DNA of 64,000 nucleotides from Isoetes taiwanensis (taxonomy: Eukaryota; Streptophyta; Lycopodiopsida; Isoetales; Isoetaceae), in contig JAJEKV010000002.1 in assembly GCA_021234155.1 (NCBI GenBank), positions 13,020,821 through 13,084,820 on the forward strand, in the 5' to 3' direction. Below are positions 44,112 through 56,560 of this stretch, piece by piece (within the stretch, counting starts at the first letter, position 1; each line of letters opens with the position of its first letter). Position numbers and translations under genes: made by a program. The notes below the pieces were generated by a model. It saw only the letters and a program-made list of their open reading frames with translations. It did no database searches and was not told the DNA's origin.

Positions 44112-44564
44112 TGTTGATATTTGGGGTTCTTGGCATGCACCTTGCAAAGCAGCCGATCCATGATCTTACGGATGCCCTAAGGTTGCCACAAATGCTCATG
44201 GATCAACAAAAGAAGGTGGGAAGAAACTCCAAGAACAAGAACAACACAAAGAATGAACAAAAAACGTAATCCTATTGATGCTCCAAAAGGAGGTGCTCCA
44301 AAAACGTGAGCAAAACCTAAACAATGAGAGGAAATGCTCTCTAAAATAGTAGAGCAAAACCCTAACCCTAACTGATATCTCACCTACCATAGATCTAGGC
44401 TAAATCTGGGCCATAGATTGTGGGGTCCAATATGACAAATACATGTGGCCTATGCCACCTACCACATATGTGGGCTAAATCTGGGCCCTAGATCAAGTGG
44501 TCCAATGTGATAAATACATATGGCCTATGCCACTCATACATATGTTTAGCCCAAAGGGCTAACA
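44112..44564 (-). repeat. 3' LTR of a minus-oriented LTR retrotransposon
   Basis: Starts TGTTGATATTTGG and ends GGGCTAACA on the plus strand (TGTTAG...CAACA on the minus strand). Immediately right is CTCCCCCCCACCAC, a polypurine tract on the minus strand. A 77-bp inner duplication (GGCTAAATCTGGGCC...TATGCCAC) lies at 44397-44550. The first 214 bp recur at 58383-58596. Confidence 0.75.
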
Positions 44565-47500
44565 CTCCCCCCCACCACACCAAACTATGTAGAACCTTTA
44601 TAACAGCCCGGGTTAAACATTTTACAATGTCCAAAGTGAGGGGAAATAATGAGAATGTCGCCGAATTCTTGACCCAAAAATGCCAATGTCGATGAAGTAC
44701 AAAAATCGTAAGAGGTTGAGAAGGCTGTCACCACTTCTCTTGAGCTTGCCACAAGCTCCTTTAAAGCCATAGAAGTCGAATCTAAGGTTGAGAAGGCTGT
44801 CACCACTTCTCATAGAGCTTGCCACTAGCTCCGAATACATGCGCCAATCAAAGTGTCTTGTAAGGAGTTGAACAAAAATTTGGAAAGAAAAATTGTGGAA
44901 GGGGCTAAGGTTCTAAGTCATCTTCACCCGATTTTGAACTTGAAAAGTTGAAACAAGGAGTTGAACTTGAAAAAGTTGAAACATAAGTGATTGAAGGAGC
45001 GGAAGGCCCTGAGTCATCTTCACGCCATTTGTTGAACTTGAAAGAGTTTGAGCGAGATAGTTGAACTTGAAGGAGTTGAAATTGAAGGGACCGGAAGGTT
45101 CTAAGTCATCTTCACACCATTTGTTGAACTTGAAAGAGGCTCAACCGCCATGTATTATGGACCGGTCGAGATGGATTGAAAAAATTGTCTCTCAAGCCCC
45201 GCATTTGGGTCGATGAGGTAAGCTTGAATGTTGAGGAAAGATTGCTTGAAAAAGGCCTACACCACGCCACGGGTGTGTGAGGTTTGTTGGTACAAAAGGG
45301 TGCAAAGAAGATCTCCAAGAATGCGACAAAAGATGAAGGCCCCCAAAATGTGCCAAAAATATGCTCCAAAGACTTCTTGCATGAAAGGAGGGATTGAAAG
45401 TTGTGCTCGAAGTCACGCCGTGAGGGGCCGTGACAATTTTGATGAACTCACCCCTGAAATTATGGATTTTGCTGAAATTATGGATTGATGAAGTTTGTAC
45501 TTCCAAAGGCATAATGCCTCAAAAAAGTGGACAAGAGGCAAGAAGTCACCATTAAAAAATCACGCCAAGGGTGACCGAAGTTTGCATCAAGTGCTCAAGA
45601 ATGGTCTTAACATGCCGCTTGGGCCATGTAAGATTGATGGATGAAAGGGGCGGAAGGTTGAATCACCTTCACGCCATTTTGCTTATAAGCATGCCATGTA
45701 TAGAGCGGGATAGATGGTATCAAAAAAGCCTCTTCAATAGTAGAAGTGGAAAATACCAAGAATGTTGCCCAGCTTGAATGGCCTAAGTGTCAAGTGTTGC
45801 CATAAAAAATCGAGTCATTGAAGATATGTGTGTTGAACGACAAGTGATTTCATGCGCCTTTTTTTTTTTTTTTTTTTTTTTTTAGAACCGGTGCCACGCC
45901 TGTGAGAGGCCATGGGCGTTGAAGGTCGCGTGGCCACATCTTGATGGGCCGTGGAGTTCGAGGGCGGAAGGCCACGCCTGCCGGATGGCCCGGTGGAGGG
46001 TCCACGCCATGAGGGGCCATGGGGCTCTGATCTTGATCCACGCCATGGGAGGCCGTGGATATGCTGATGGACGGGCCGTGGACGGACTTACAGGGCCGTG
46101 GTGAGACTCTGTGAAGCCACGCCATGATGGCCGTGGGCTTCCGGTGATGCGCATCAAAAGCCTTGAAGTTGAAAAGAGGTCCGGGCCAAATGATCTATTT
46201 GTTTGCTAGCCACAAATCGCGGATTTCGTCATGGGTTTGTTGCCATCTAACATAGGAATTGTGCCACTTGCGTGAGGGGCCGTGGGCTTATCAAGACTTG
46301 AATAGAGTTACAACAAGAGGAATTGTGCCACGCTTGATGGGCCATGGGCTGATTTCTTCAACGAGAATGTGAATAGAGTGACGACGAGACTTGAAGAAAG
46401 GATTTGTGCCATGTCGTGATGGGCCGTGGGCTTAGTTCTTCGACAGAGTCTGGAGTAGAGTTACAGAGAAACCATAAGCGCTTACAGGGATTTTGTTGAA
46501 GCTACAGGTGATTTCCCCGAAGAATTGAAGTCTGCATGCATAAAACTTGGCACTGGCTCGGCGCGGCCGGAATGATATTCGAAAGTGCAGCAATCACAAG
46601 AAGAGTCGTCAGCCGCTTATGGTGCCCGGGTTGCCATGAAGCGCGGATGTGGTGAAGCCACCGCGAGGGCCGTGGGCTTCATTTTGCGCATCGGGAAAAC
46701 TTGGGAAGACGATTAATGGAAAAATGAGAATAGGAGCCATCATTCGTGGTAGGATAAAGATCATGTGAGTGGAACACAGAAGTTCTTCAGGCTGCCCATT
46801 AGCGTAAAGCAAAGGTATGTCTTGGTCGGTTTTGCCCTACGTTTGAAGGCCCAAATGGTATTGACAAAGCTACTCGATTACAAAGCTTGGTGAGATGCGC
46901 TCAAAAATTACCTGATTTGGGGAGCCCAAGATATTAAATGAAAATTCGAGGATGGACTTGGGCGGAAGCGGATCCAGGCTAATTGGTTTTGTGCAGAGAA
47001 AACTGCAATGTCATGACGATGATGCCGAAGTTTGGAGACGAGAAATTCTTGAAAAGGACGATCCCTTTTGTGGGCTATGACCGCTTAGAAACTACGCAAG
47101 TCATTGAACAGGGAAAATTGCGAGCCGTTGGGCCTCTGTCTTTGGGAAGAAGATCTGTCTCAGAGCCGTTGGGCCTCGTGCGAGAAAGATCTCATAGCTT
47201 CGCGTAAGATCCGTCTTTGCGTAAGATCAAGAACATGGCAGAAGATCCATTTGCAATTGTATTGGTCGATTTTGGGGTTGAAGGCCCAAATGTGTTGATG
47301 ATGCTGCAAAATATGTTGATAAGTTGATGCTGATGAGGATCCAAGTAGCCAAGGAAATAGCCCAGGTAAAGCACAGGACAGATGGATGTTTGCGGTCCAA
47401 AGCAATGTTCTGCTCGCAAATTCGATGCAGATAGAAACTGATAATCCCGGAATAGTGGGTGTTAACAAAACAGCTGGCTCGCTTAAAAATTTGAACAGGA

Positions 47501-47833
47501 ACTCTTCTGCAGCAACAGACCTACAGGATTGCAAATATCCCTTTTGTTTTTTTTGTTGATGCAGGTACAACGGAAGATGTGATGAAGAAGTGGGTCCGAT
47601 TCGCCTAAATATGGCTATTTCCTCGAATATTTTTCTGACTTGTTTGATGAAGCAAGGGCATGCAAGCTTCGGTGCTTGGCTTTGCTCACCGATGTACCAA
47701 TAGCCCTGATCTCGATTTTAACAAAAAAAGGCAAAGTGCCCTGTTTCTGCACATACAGCACCAAGGCTCAACCGAAAAAACTGGTTGGCTCCACAAGAAT
47801 AGAGCTCCGTGCTTGTATACACAGAACAGAGGA
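44565..47833. other. Interior of the outer element: non-coding, repeat-rich
   Basis: Contains a 70-bp repeat (TTGAGAAGGCTGTCACCACTT at 44717 and 44787), a roughly 90-bp repeat (AGTCATCTTCACGCCATTTG and variants near 44918, 45010 and 45101), T-run 45860-45882, and a run of CCACGCC...GGCCGTGG motifs. Open frames here are by-products of the repeats. Confidence 0.5.
45890..46690. repeat. Degenerate repeats of a CCACGCC(N)GAGGGGCCGTGGGCTT-like motif
   Basis: At least ten irregular copies. Each has a CCACGCC or GTGCCACG half and a GGCCGTGG half that can partly pair with each other, so single units could form small hairpins. Confidence 0.65.
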
Positions 47834-49432
47834 TGTGACGTTCCACATATTTATACGCCTTTTAAGCATAAATACGTGACACGTCACTATGAATAATTAA
47901 TGGCACATTAATTATTCATAAGCTAAGGTTAGCTATGTTAATAATTAAATCTAAAGGTGGAAACCTAACCTTAAACCCTAATTCGAATTTAAGGCTTAAT
48001 CTAATATTAAAAGGGCCTAAAATACCAAATTAGTAATCTTAGCCAACCCGGAGCTGCCACCTGGCCCAAATCGATTGGGCAAGGTAGGGTTTCCATTTTG
48101 GACACCCAAATTAGGGCTTTTGTGCCCCAATTCGAATTAGGAGTAATTGGAGATGGGGAGGGAGGAGTGCAGCCTGGGCACCCTTCAAAGAAATCGAGAT
48201 GGAGCCATCCCAAGCCCGATTCAGCGGTTAGTCAGTAGCTTAGTCGTGTTATCTCAGAGGGGTAGCCTTGTTGGGCATTTGTGGTGTGTATTTCTTACGT
48301 TTCTCTGTGTTCTCTCATTGCTTTTAATTGTAGGAACTAACCCTTCATTGCAAAGGTGAGTTCTCTTTATCTCGATTAGATACTTGCTCTTAAATGATGG
48401 ATTGATAGTTCTTTGCATAGTATTACTCTTGAAATGGGGAATTACGGGGGTAGAGACCTCTGAGCCCATGTATTGTAGTATGCTCCTAGATAGAGCCCCC
48501 AGATTATCCCATTAGTTGCGGCACGTGCACAAGAGCCCACCGGGTCATAGATGCTATGGTACCTGCTTAGCACCGGACAAGGAACACAAATGGTGAAGTG
48601 GAGGTGGGGTCTTGCCACTAACATAAAAGGCTCCCTCGACTCCTATAGCGAGCTAGACGATGGCGGTCACGTAGAGGGCGGGTATGGGTCGACACTCCAC
48701 GGTGGGAAGGTGTGACCCGTGATGGGGGGCACCTTGCACTTTGAGTAGATTTAGGGGCAGTAAGCTCTGCACGGATGCGGGGGTCGTGATGCGGCACGTA
48801 TTCTCAGCTCGCCCATGGAGCCACCGCGATTCTGGAAGGGGCGCTTCCACCTCGCCTCATCGGGCCAGGGACTTCATGAACCCCGGAGTAGGCTCAACCA
48901 GGGGTGATGCCTCGAGCCCAAGTCTCCCCTGGAAGGCTATAGCGGCGCATAGCGTGAATTGACCCATCCGCAAAGTGTGCAATGGAGGGGCGGATGGAGT
49001 GGACAACCCTAGCCAATGTTCTATGCCGCCAACGCCATGTCAAGATTCTGTCTGGGCCGATCTCTTGAGGCCTAGCCGTCGGTCGATCCTCACTTTGAGT
49101 CTCGAACCGGTAGAACCATGGGTTTGGGGTGTTTTCTTAGGTTTAGATGCATATTCTTTGCCGTTGGTATTTGATGGATATGCCACCCTTCCGTGGTGGT
49201 TATTTATCGTGATTTATGCCGTGTGCTAACCCTTGTATTCACGCCTTCGACGTAGGAGCCCCATTGAAGGCGTGGGCGAATGACCCTTCAGTGTCCTTCT
49301 TTTCGGGCATCATATTATAGATGGCCCGAAATAGGCCGAGGGGTTCTCGCTGTCTTGGCGAAAGTGGGTCGCCATGGGAGGAAAGTCTCGCATGTATACG
49401 TCCGAGGTCGTATATGTTCCAGGGAGCGTCCA
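47834..49432 (+). repeat. 5' LTR of the 10.3-kb element
   Basis: 1599 bp, TGTGACG...GCGTCCA. Aligns along its whole length with 56561-58137, with many one-to-several-base indels concentrated in GC-rich parts. Confidence 0.8.
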
Positions 49433-49435
49433 TGC

Positions 49436-49450
49436 TGGTATCGAGCATGG
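49436..49450 (+). promoter_or_regulatory. Primer-binding site, one base deleted
   Basis: TGGTATCGAGCATGG compared with the common TGGTATCAGAGCATGG. The missing A would weaken tRNA pairing, or it is a sequencing indel. Confidence 0.6.
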
Positions 49451-49612
49451 TTCGGGAAGCCAAACTATTGCCTTCGTCCACATACTAACTCGTTAGATCG
49501 TTAGCTAGTGAGTGAGGATTTTGGAGTAGTATGAGATTTGGGTGGTGTAGTAGATGTTGTCATGATTGATTTAACGTGGTTTAAGTATAATATTGGTATG
49601 TGTGCCCGGTCG

Positions 49613-49806
49613 AAAACCCTAACCCTAAGTGGCGGGCGGGGGTACCCGGTGTTGTTCGGGCGACGGTAGCAACGTCGAGGTAGGGGTGCCCGCCACCCCT
49701 ATTAAAAAAAAAAAAAAAAAAACTAACCCTAACCCTAAGTGGCGGGGGGGTACCGGACGCTCCCGGCGCGGCGTGAGTAACGCCGAGGTAGGGGGGTGCC
49801 CGCCAC
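49613..49806. repeat. Two tandem GC-rich foldback units next to telomere-like repeats
   Basis: Period 110 bp. Each unit starts AACCCTAACCCTAAGTGGCGGG and ends GGGGTGCCCGCCACC, so GTGGCGGGC and GCCCGCCAC can pair across about 55 bp. The units are separated by A19 (about 49704-49722). Confidence 0.75.
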
Positions 49807-49902
49807 CTCGAAAGCGCCGCTCCGCCACTTTTTCTTTTAAAAAAAATTTTTAGGGTTAAAATTTCAAAAAAATTAGTTAAAGGTATCTTTTCCCCCCCTC
49901 GT

Positions 49903-50263
49903 TTCGAACCCATGACCTCCCACTTCTAACCCAAGAGTCTTTCCATTTTGCCAACTCTCTTAATGTAGGATATAATGTTCTCTCCCTTTATTATACATGT
50001 CTATAATCTGTTTTGCCTAGTTGAACATCCTTTTTAAGCAAAAGGTAAATCCTGGGATTGAACCCCTGACCTTTCGCAGCCAAGCCAACACCTTTACCAA
50101 TGAGCCAACTTTCTTTTTATGTAATGTTTATATTTTATAAACTTTCTTATACATGTCTAATGTTTTATTTCTAGACCACAACTCTTTTTAAAAGAAAGGG
50201 GCATATTGTGGGATTGAACCCTTAACCTCCTACAACTAAGTCAACCCCTTTACCAATGGGCTA
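49903..50263 (-). repeat. Three tandem tRNA-like segments
   Basis: On the minus strand, box-B-like GGTTCRANNCC sequences lie at 49903-49910 (partial), 50054-50064 and 50210-50220. Box-A-like segments lie about 40-50 bases upstream of each: TGGCAAAATGG at 49943-49953, TGGCTCATTGGTAA at 50094-50107 and TAGCCCATTGGTAA at 50250-50263. The spacers are alike too (TTATACATGTCTA), giving a unit of roughly 155 bp. Acceptor stems are not evident, so these are tRNA-derived repeats and not tRNA genes. Confidence 0.55.
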
Positions 50264-53032
50264 AGTTCCTCTATTGAGGAATATAATAGTTCTCATTTTA
50301 TTTATAGTGGCTCTGTTTTCTATTTAAATTAGAAGACTACCTTCTATAGATCCACGTTGTGGAGGCAACAACTCCGCTGGAGCAAGCTCTCTTGCCATAG
50401 CCGCCAGAGTAAGCAGTCTTGCGATAGCCACGGGAGTCAACCTCTCTCTGCCATAGTCGACCGGATAACTGTTAACCATATATAAAGCTAGTATCCCCTA
50501 GGAATAAACCGACCAAATGAAACGACGTAATCTAGCAAGTCCGGCCAACTTGTTATGATAACATCAACTCACTTGGTGGGACTAATTCCGGAATTTAATT
50601 AATAACGACAGGGCAATTCTCTAGGATAGCAGCATGTGTTATATCCTTGGATATTCCTTAAGCGGCGATAATAATATCCAGCCATCTATGTTCCTCGACC
50701 TATATTTTTCTTTTTGGTAGATGCCTTGATAACACAATTTCTTCGGGCCTTGCCATGATTCAATCCATACTACATTCATATGCATTATATTAGACCTTAT
50801 TCGACGTTATATAAGTAATGTTTTATAGACATAACTGTAATTAACGTTGTCTCTCTCTAGTATCTAAACCTTGACTCGTCTCACTTCCTAGAGAAAGGAT
50901 CTCTTCTCAACCCAACCAACTAGGGACTGCCATGCAAAGACCCTTTCTAGCTAGACCATGGGTCGCTTTAATCCTACCACCCTTCACTACTTTTCTCAAT
51001 GGTCATGTTCTTTTTGTGGACCATTTCCCGCACTCACGATACATACCACCTGTCTACGTAATGAGTGCTTGTGTTAGACCCCCTACAATAGTGTTAACAC
51101 CTTCATTCTAAATCAATCCCGGCTACAAACTTTAGTATTATTTTTTGTGCCAAACCTCACCGCCTATATGGTCGTGAATAATTATCTCCGCGCCACACGC
51201 CGTCAAACCGACCGCACCTACCCTCTTTGGGGTTCTTCCACATGTAAGGGTCCAATGACATCCAACTATTGTTGGCTATCCTCCTTCTAGGATATCTATC
51301 TTCTAGGATATCTAGATATGATCCCGCAAAGTAATTCCAACCATTATTTTAATGCCTAAACGTCCCGAAGTCCGCAAATGAACCTACATATTCCAAGGGA
51401 TTATGTGACTATCCCGGGACAATACCACACAAGACCTCATAAGCTAGGCCTCCTCTATCCGAGAGATCTTGTCTTCAAGTCTCTCGAGGGTTCCTCATAT
51501 GTCCTCATGGACGCCAACATGGCATGATGTATAAATGCTATCTACCTATCTATTTAATTATTAAAAATGTCTTTGGTAAATTCAATTCACCATCTTGTCC
51601 TAGGACATGGAAGTCTTCTTCCTTAAGTCATACATCAAATCTTTAAAGAGTTTTTCAGCTCTTGCTGCCTTTCAAGCAGTGGTATATCTTTGCATGTTAG
51701 CAAGGACTACCCTTCATGTTAGACAATAACCTTTCTACCAGATTGCTAAACATCTTTAATAAGGGTCCTCGGATTCCGACCCTTTACTGCTACAACGCAT
51801 AACAACTCACCGCTTTGTTGTGACCTTTACTCAAGAGAGTCACCAATCCAATTACTCCTTTTACGTTATTCATCAATTGTCTTGTGGCTTCTAAGCCGCT
51901 ATTATATGTTCCTATATTGTTGACCCACCTATCATTTGGGGTTATGATTCAACGTTGTTCTACATCCTCCAAATGTTAGTTATTACATTTTCTCTGTCAT
52001 GATGTTATGTTGTTGTTCTCGGCATTCCAAATGACTTGGCATCCTCATTTAAGCCATAGTCATGGCCTAAGAGCCGGTGAGCCTTCATTACTAATCCTAA
52101 ATTACCCAGAGTCATCAAGGTGTCTACCGGTATTTTATGAGTCTTCCTACAATACCGACATTTGATATAACCTCGGACTTGTATCCATGTTCGAGTCCTC
52201 AGATATTCTCGACTTACACCTCCATGTAACCCATGCTTTTCACCTACCTGATCCGTATGGATCATGTGGGAAAGATAGTCTTAAGTGTCTATGCAAAACA
52301 CATTTGAACTTCTAGCAAGTACCGCTATTTGCTACTCATCCTAGAATTGTACTATTGTACTATTCAACTCCATCATCTTGACCTTTATTTTGTGGGCCCT
52401 TGACATTTATTTCAAGTGCCAACTACCCTAGCATGCAATGGATTGACGGTCCTTTGTGCATTTCTAATATAGCTCCATACCCTTCAAGTAGTAACTTTGG
52501 AGTACACTCATTTTTCTCTCCTTCTATGGCTACTTGGATTACTTCTCCAAGATGTTTATCATATATGTACATGGTATGTACATAATAAACATATCCCACA
52601 ATACTAGAGCTCGCTTCTAACGTAGCTAAAATATAACCTTCAGAGTTCTTATGATGTGGATGTACCACCTACTTCCCAAATGGGCGGGGGCCAACTCTAT
52701 GTTGGACTTGTACATGCCGATATGTATTCACGTAATGCGGGCCGATAAAGACGCGGACACTGCCCATGTATAGAGGGTTGTTGATGGCCCGACTTTTCCG
52801 CTTTACCTTATCTACATGTGTTACCTTTTTGTTACGGTGATGTTTGATATCGGACTTGGTCCTTAAACCTTCTTATGATAAGTATGTCAAATGCACCTTG
52901 GTGCTTAAACTCTTCCATGTTTTAAGCTTTCATGCTATTACCTTTGGAAATAAGGAATTACCTTCCTTTTTATGTATACTTTCTTCTATTGCGCTTTTTT
53001 GATTAACCGTCATTTGTTTGATTAACCCCAAT

Positions 53033-53085
53033 GCCGAGGACAAATTATTTCTAAGAGGGGAGAATGTGACGTTCACGATTTATAT
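53033..53085 (+). other. Second pol-end, polypurine tract and LTR start inside the element
   Basis: CCGAGGACAAATTATTTCTA then AGAGGGGAGAA and TGTGACGTTCACG. The same arrangement stands at 56531-56573, but the sequence after TGTGACG differs. It looks like the start of an LTR of a related gypsy element nested here or joined by recombination. Confidence 0.45.
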
Positions 53086-56000
53086 ACCGAGATACGATAA
53101 ATAAGCCGACATCGCCACCCAATAAAGGTACGCCACCATGGAGTATCTTAACCTAAGGGGTTGACCTAAAAGGGATGAATTTAAACTTATGGTACTTTAA
53201 CCCCGCATAAACTATAATTTTCCCATGGGATTATGCCATAGTTCCAAAGGTTTCTACCATAGTCCAAGGCCTTTTCTAAAGGTTCCTTCCAGCTTAATTT
53301 TATGCTTGGCCATGTTTTGTCACACCTAACCTATTTTTCTTAAATTAGCATGTCAACCTCAACTTTTGATCCCTTTGAATGTTGTCGCCTTTGGCTCCCT
53401 CATAATGAAGCGGAGGCACTAAAACCTCCCCGGTCTTCTAATAGGAAACCCAATGTTTCAATCTTCGTTAGTAACCGCCATATGATTATCCAATTCCTTA
53501 CCCTCTTAAGGGTTTCAAAGTCATAATCTCTAACGGGTCTACCTACAATTGTTCCCCTATAGGGTAACTCTTAGGATATATGGACTACTGGTCTATATAA
53601 TCTCACCCCTTCCGATCTATACCTCTCGCCTTGATTTTTATCGGACATGGAATTTCTATCTATTGCCCTCTTCTTCTGCTATCCCTAAAGATGTAATCAC
53701 CAAAGTCGTCAGCATTCTTCTTCTCTTCTCATTAAGGGGACGGATTTGATACATCTTTTTATTCCCAAAACCAAATAAATGCTCTCAAATTTTATAACGT
53801 TGAAGTAATTCATTCATATCCGAACCTTTGAGTAGTTAACCTCTCATTATCTGGTTATTCCAATACTGCTCCAACCATCCTCTGGATGTTCTTCAATGTG
53901 ACGCCACCAGATATGCTAGACTTACTCTAGCTATTCCCATTGATTTAAACTCTTCTCATCTCCCCTTAGTAATAGCTTGAGTGCATATCTCCGTGGACCA
54001 TACCTTAACCCAATATCTTCGTGATATAAGCATATCATTATGCTTCTTCTCAGAACATTGCCACGTAACGTGCCACCAGCCTTTGTAATGAATATTCTAC
54101 CATCTTCCAATATGACATACATCTGGATGTCACACCCACATCCTTCATATCCTCGCTAGTGTAGTATTTGATACTACTAAGTCCTTCCAACATCCAAGAC
54201 CGCTACGTGGTTATTATATGATATAGTAACATGTGTGCACCAACCTTAAGTCTATACTCATATGTAACTCGTTGACATAGGCATCTAGCTATATTCATAC
54301 TTGCAGCCAACTTATTTCCTCAACTTGGTTATCTAGTACCATACACATGTTGTGGTTTCGACACCACTAGCCTTAGTTTGCCTTCCTCCTCAAGCTCCCA
54401 GTCATTACTCCCCGTATTCATATGGAATGTGAACTAAAAGTTCTAGTATATATATCCTATCTTCTTCTAGTTATGTTTTACTATTAAATGGTCCTCCCTA
54501 CGCGGAGCTACTTCTCAAGATACACACACGGTGATACCAAGTCCGTAACACATTCTCCTGAGATGTTCATTGGCGCCTACCTTGTTCATACTCTAGACTT
54601 AGGTATATTCAATGTGTCATTCCAAACTCTCTATATTTGAAACGTTGTTTACAACAACTCTCAAGCACCTCTTGTCTCCCCACTTGTCGTGGATACATTA
54701 CTTGCCTTCCTAATGTATCATTAGTTGAAGGTCAACTTTCCTTCATAGGTCAAGCTTCACCAAAGGTCCAACATACCTTGCAGCTTCCGATGCTTGTGCC
54801 AGTTCCTCCCAATTGTCGCCTTCTCTTGACCTTATGTGGAAACCACGCTCCACACTATTCTCCGATGTTATTCGCATCTCCATGTTCCCAACATCATCGA
54901 TGTGTCCATTTCCTTAATTTATATCCTTCGTAATGGTCATGCATTTGACCAACGTCATTGAGCGTATCCAACTGACTATGTCGTCATCTTATTCATGCAC
55001 CCGCTTGCATTCTTATTGCACACCTCAGGAACACCAATCTTCTTACGAAACGCAACGTAGGCGTAATTTTATAATCCGTAGTTTATGGATTCGCATCTTC
55101 ATACAACATTATTCTCTACCTTTCCGCGAGTCATATCTCCATTCAAGTGGCAATAGCTATAAAATGTTGGCTCAACATTCTATGCCTGCACCATCATGCT
55201 CTAACGTGGTCTATGGTAAATAATCATAAACCACCTCTTCCTGATATATGGTGTAGGCCAATATATATATGATAATAAATTAATTTCGTAATTATTAGGT
55301 CCAGTGTTTCAATCAGATACCAAACATCGTCATACAAATTTTCTCGAGTATCCATTCAATATAGGGATACCTTAACACTCACTATGCCCAATGTTTAGCA
55401 CTTCTGCTTCAAATAAGAGCCCAGGACCTGCTCAGTCATCGCCATACAACAGGCTCAGGACACACCACGCATGGTTTCGATGCTTCCGCCGTGGACACCA
55501 TAGTCACAACTGGCCTTCTGTGATACAGGACGATTGCATGGCCATAGCACTGCCAGATAGCTTACCTCGCCGCATTCGTCGAATGTATTCGTGAGATGTA
55601 CCGTGAAAAATAAGACTGCCTCAGATGTGTCATAAATTTACGGAAATAATAAGAATATGAATAAGTAATTCAAAGGTGTACCGACGTGAATATAACCTAT
55701 GGTTAAGATAAACTAGAATAGAGTGAGCGTATGGAAACATTAAAGATAATTGAAAGGAGCTATTTAAACACATAATCAAACACAACAAAAGGAGATAATT
55801 ATGTATGTCTTACACAAACTTCTGAGAGAATAACGAGACTTAGATTATCTTAGAAGGTTATGAATAGTAATTGATGAAGAACATGTGCCTGTAGTTCATA
55901 TTAGAGTATAGGCGTGAAAGTGTCAGATACAGTACGATATAATTGTATTAAAGGGTAAGTCTAAATGTGAGGGGCATGTCAAATACTGAGGGTAGGACCT

Positions 56001-56550
56001 TATGAGTTGTCAAAACTATAACAAAATAGGAAAACAAAATTCTGATACAAAAATTAAATTAGCGCTGGCTGTAATTAAATGGATTGTAAGCTTACCAAGA
56101 AGATAATACATGAGACACGGTTAATATCATTAGAGTCACTTTTACTAAACACCATGAGCTTAATAACTCAGATTATAATATAAGAACAAATAGAAGTTGC
56201 TTGTGTCTATACATGTCCATAATATATAATCAACTACACGTGTGTATAGAAAGAATGAATTCAAAATTAGCCATACTCCGAAAATAAAGGAGACTTCCAC
56301 ACACCTTGACCGCTCACTTCGACAACCCTAGGCAATGATCATGTCTAATCTATACCTCTACCTTCTATATCCCGCAGTTATAAATTGCACATTACAAGTC
56401 ATTTCAAACTTAATCACTTTGAACATGACAAAAAGTCTCGTGTGACCTATAATCTCACGCTATCTCTTTAAGGAGGGAGACTTCCTCCCAATGTACGTAT
56501 GTATTGCCCACACCAAGAGTAGTCTTGATGCCGAGGACAAAGATCACTTT

Positions 56551-56560
56551 CAAGGGAGAA
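56551..56560 (+). promoter_or_regulatory. Polypurine tract of the 10.3-kb element
   Basis: CAAGGGAGAA directly before the right LTR, where plus-strand priming would start. Confidence 0.6.

Larger units (their letters stand above)
49433..56550. other. Interior of the 10.3-kb element, no intact coding sequence
   Basis: Opens with two foldback units (49613-49806), then three tRNA-like segments (49903-50263), then about 6 kb with frames of at most 98 codons on either strand. An imperfect 28-bp repeat (CTCTTGCCATAGCCGCC and relatives) lies at 50385-50462. At 53033-53065 there is a second pol-end-like stretch (CCGAGGACAA...AGAGGGGAGAA) followed by TGTGACGTTCACG. I looked for reverse transcriptase and integrase motifs and found none. 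Confidence 0.55.

Noticed and set aside
45850-46157. Two overlapping 91-codon minus-strand frames
   Set aside because: Both are produced by the CCACGCC/GGCCGTGG repeats and the poly(T) next to them.
49903-50263. Functional tRNA genes
   Set aside because: Box A/B motifs are present, but acceptor and anticodon stems are not convincing and the unit includes long conserved spacers.
49433-56560. Hidden gypsy gag-pol in the interior of the 10.3-kb element
   Set aside because: No reverse transcriptase, integrase or protease motif could be read in any frame on either strand; the longest frames are about 98 codons.
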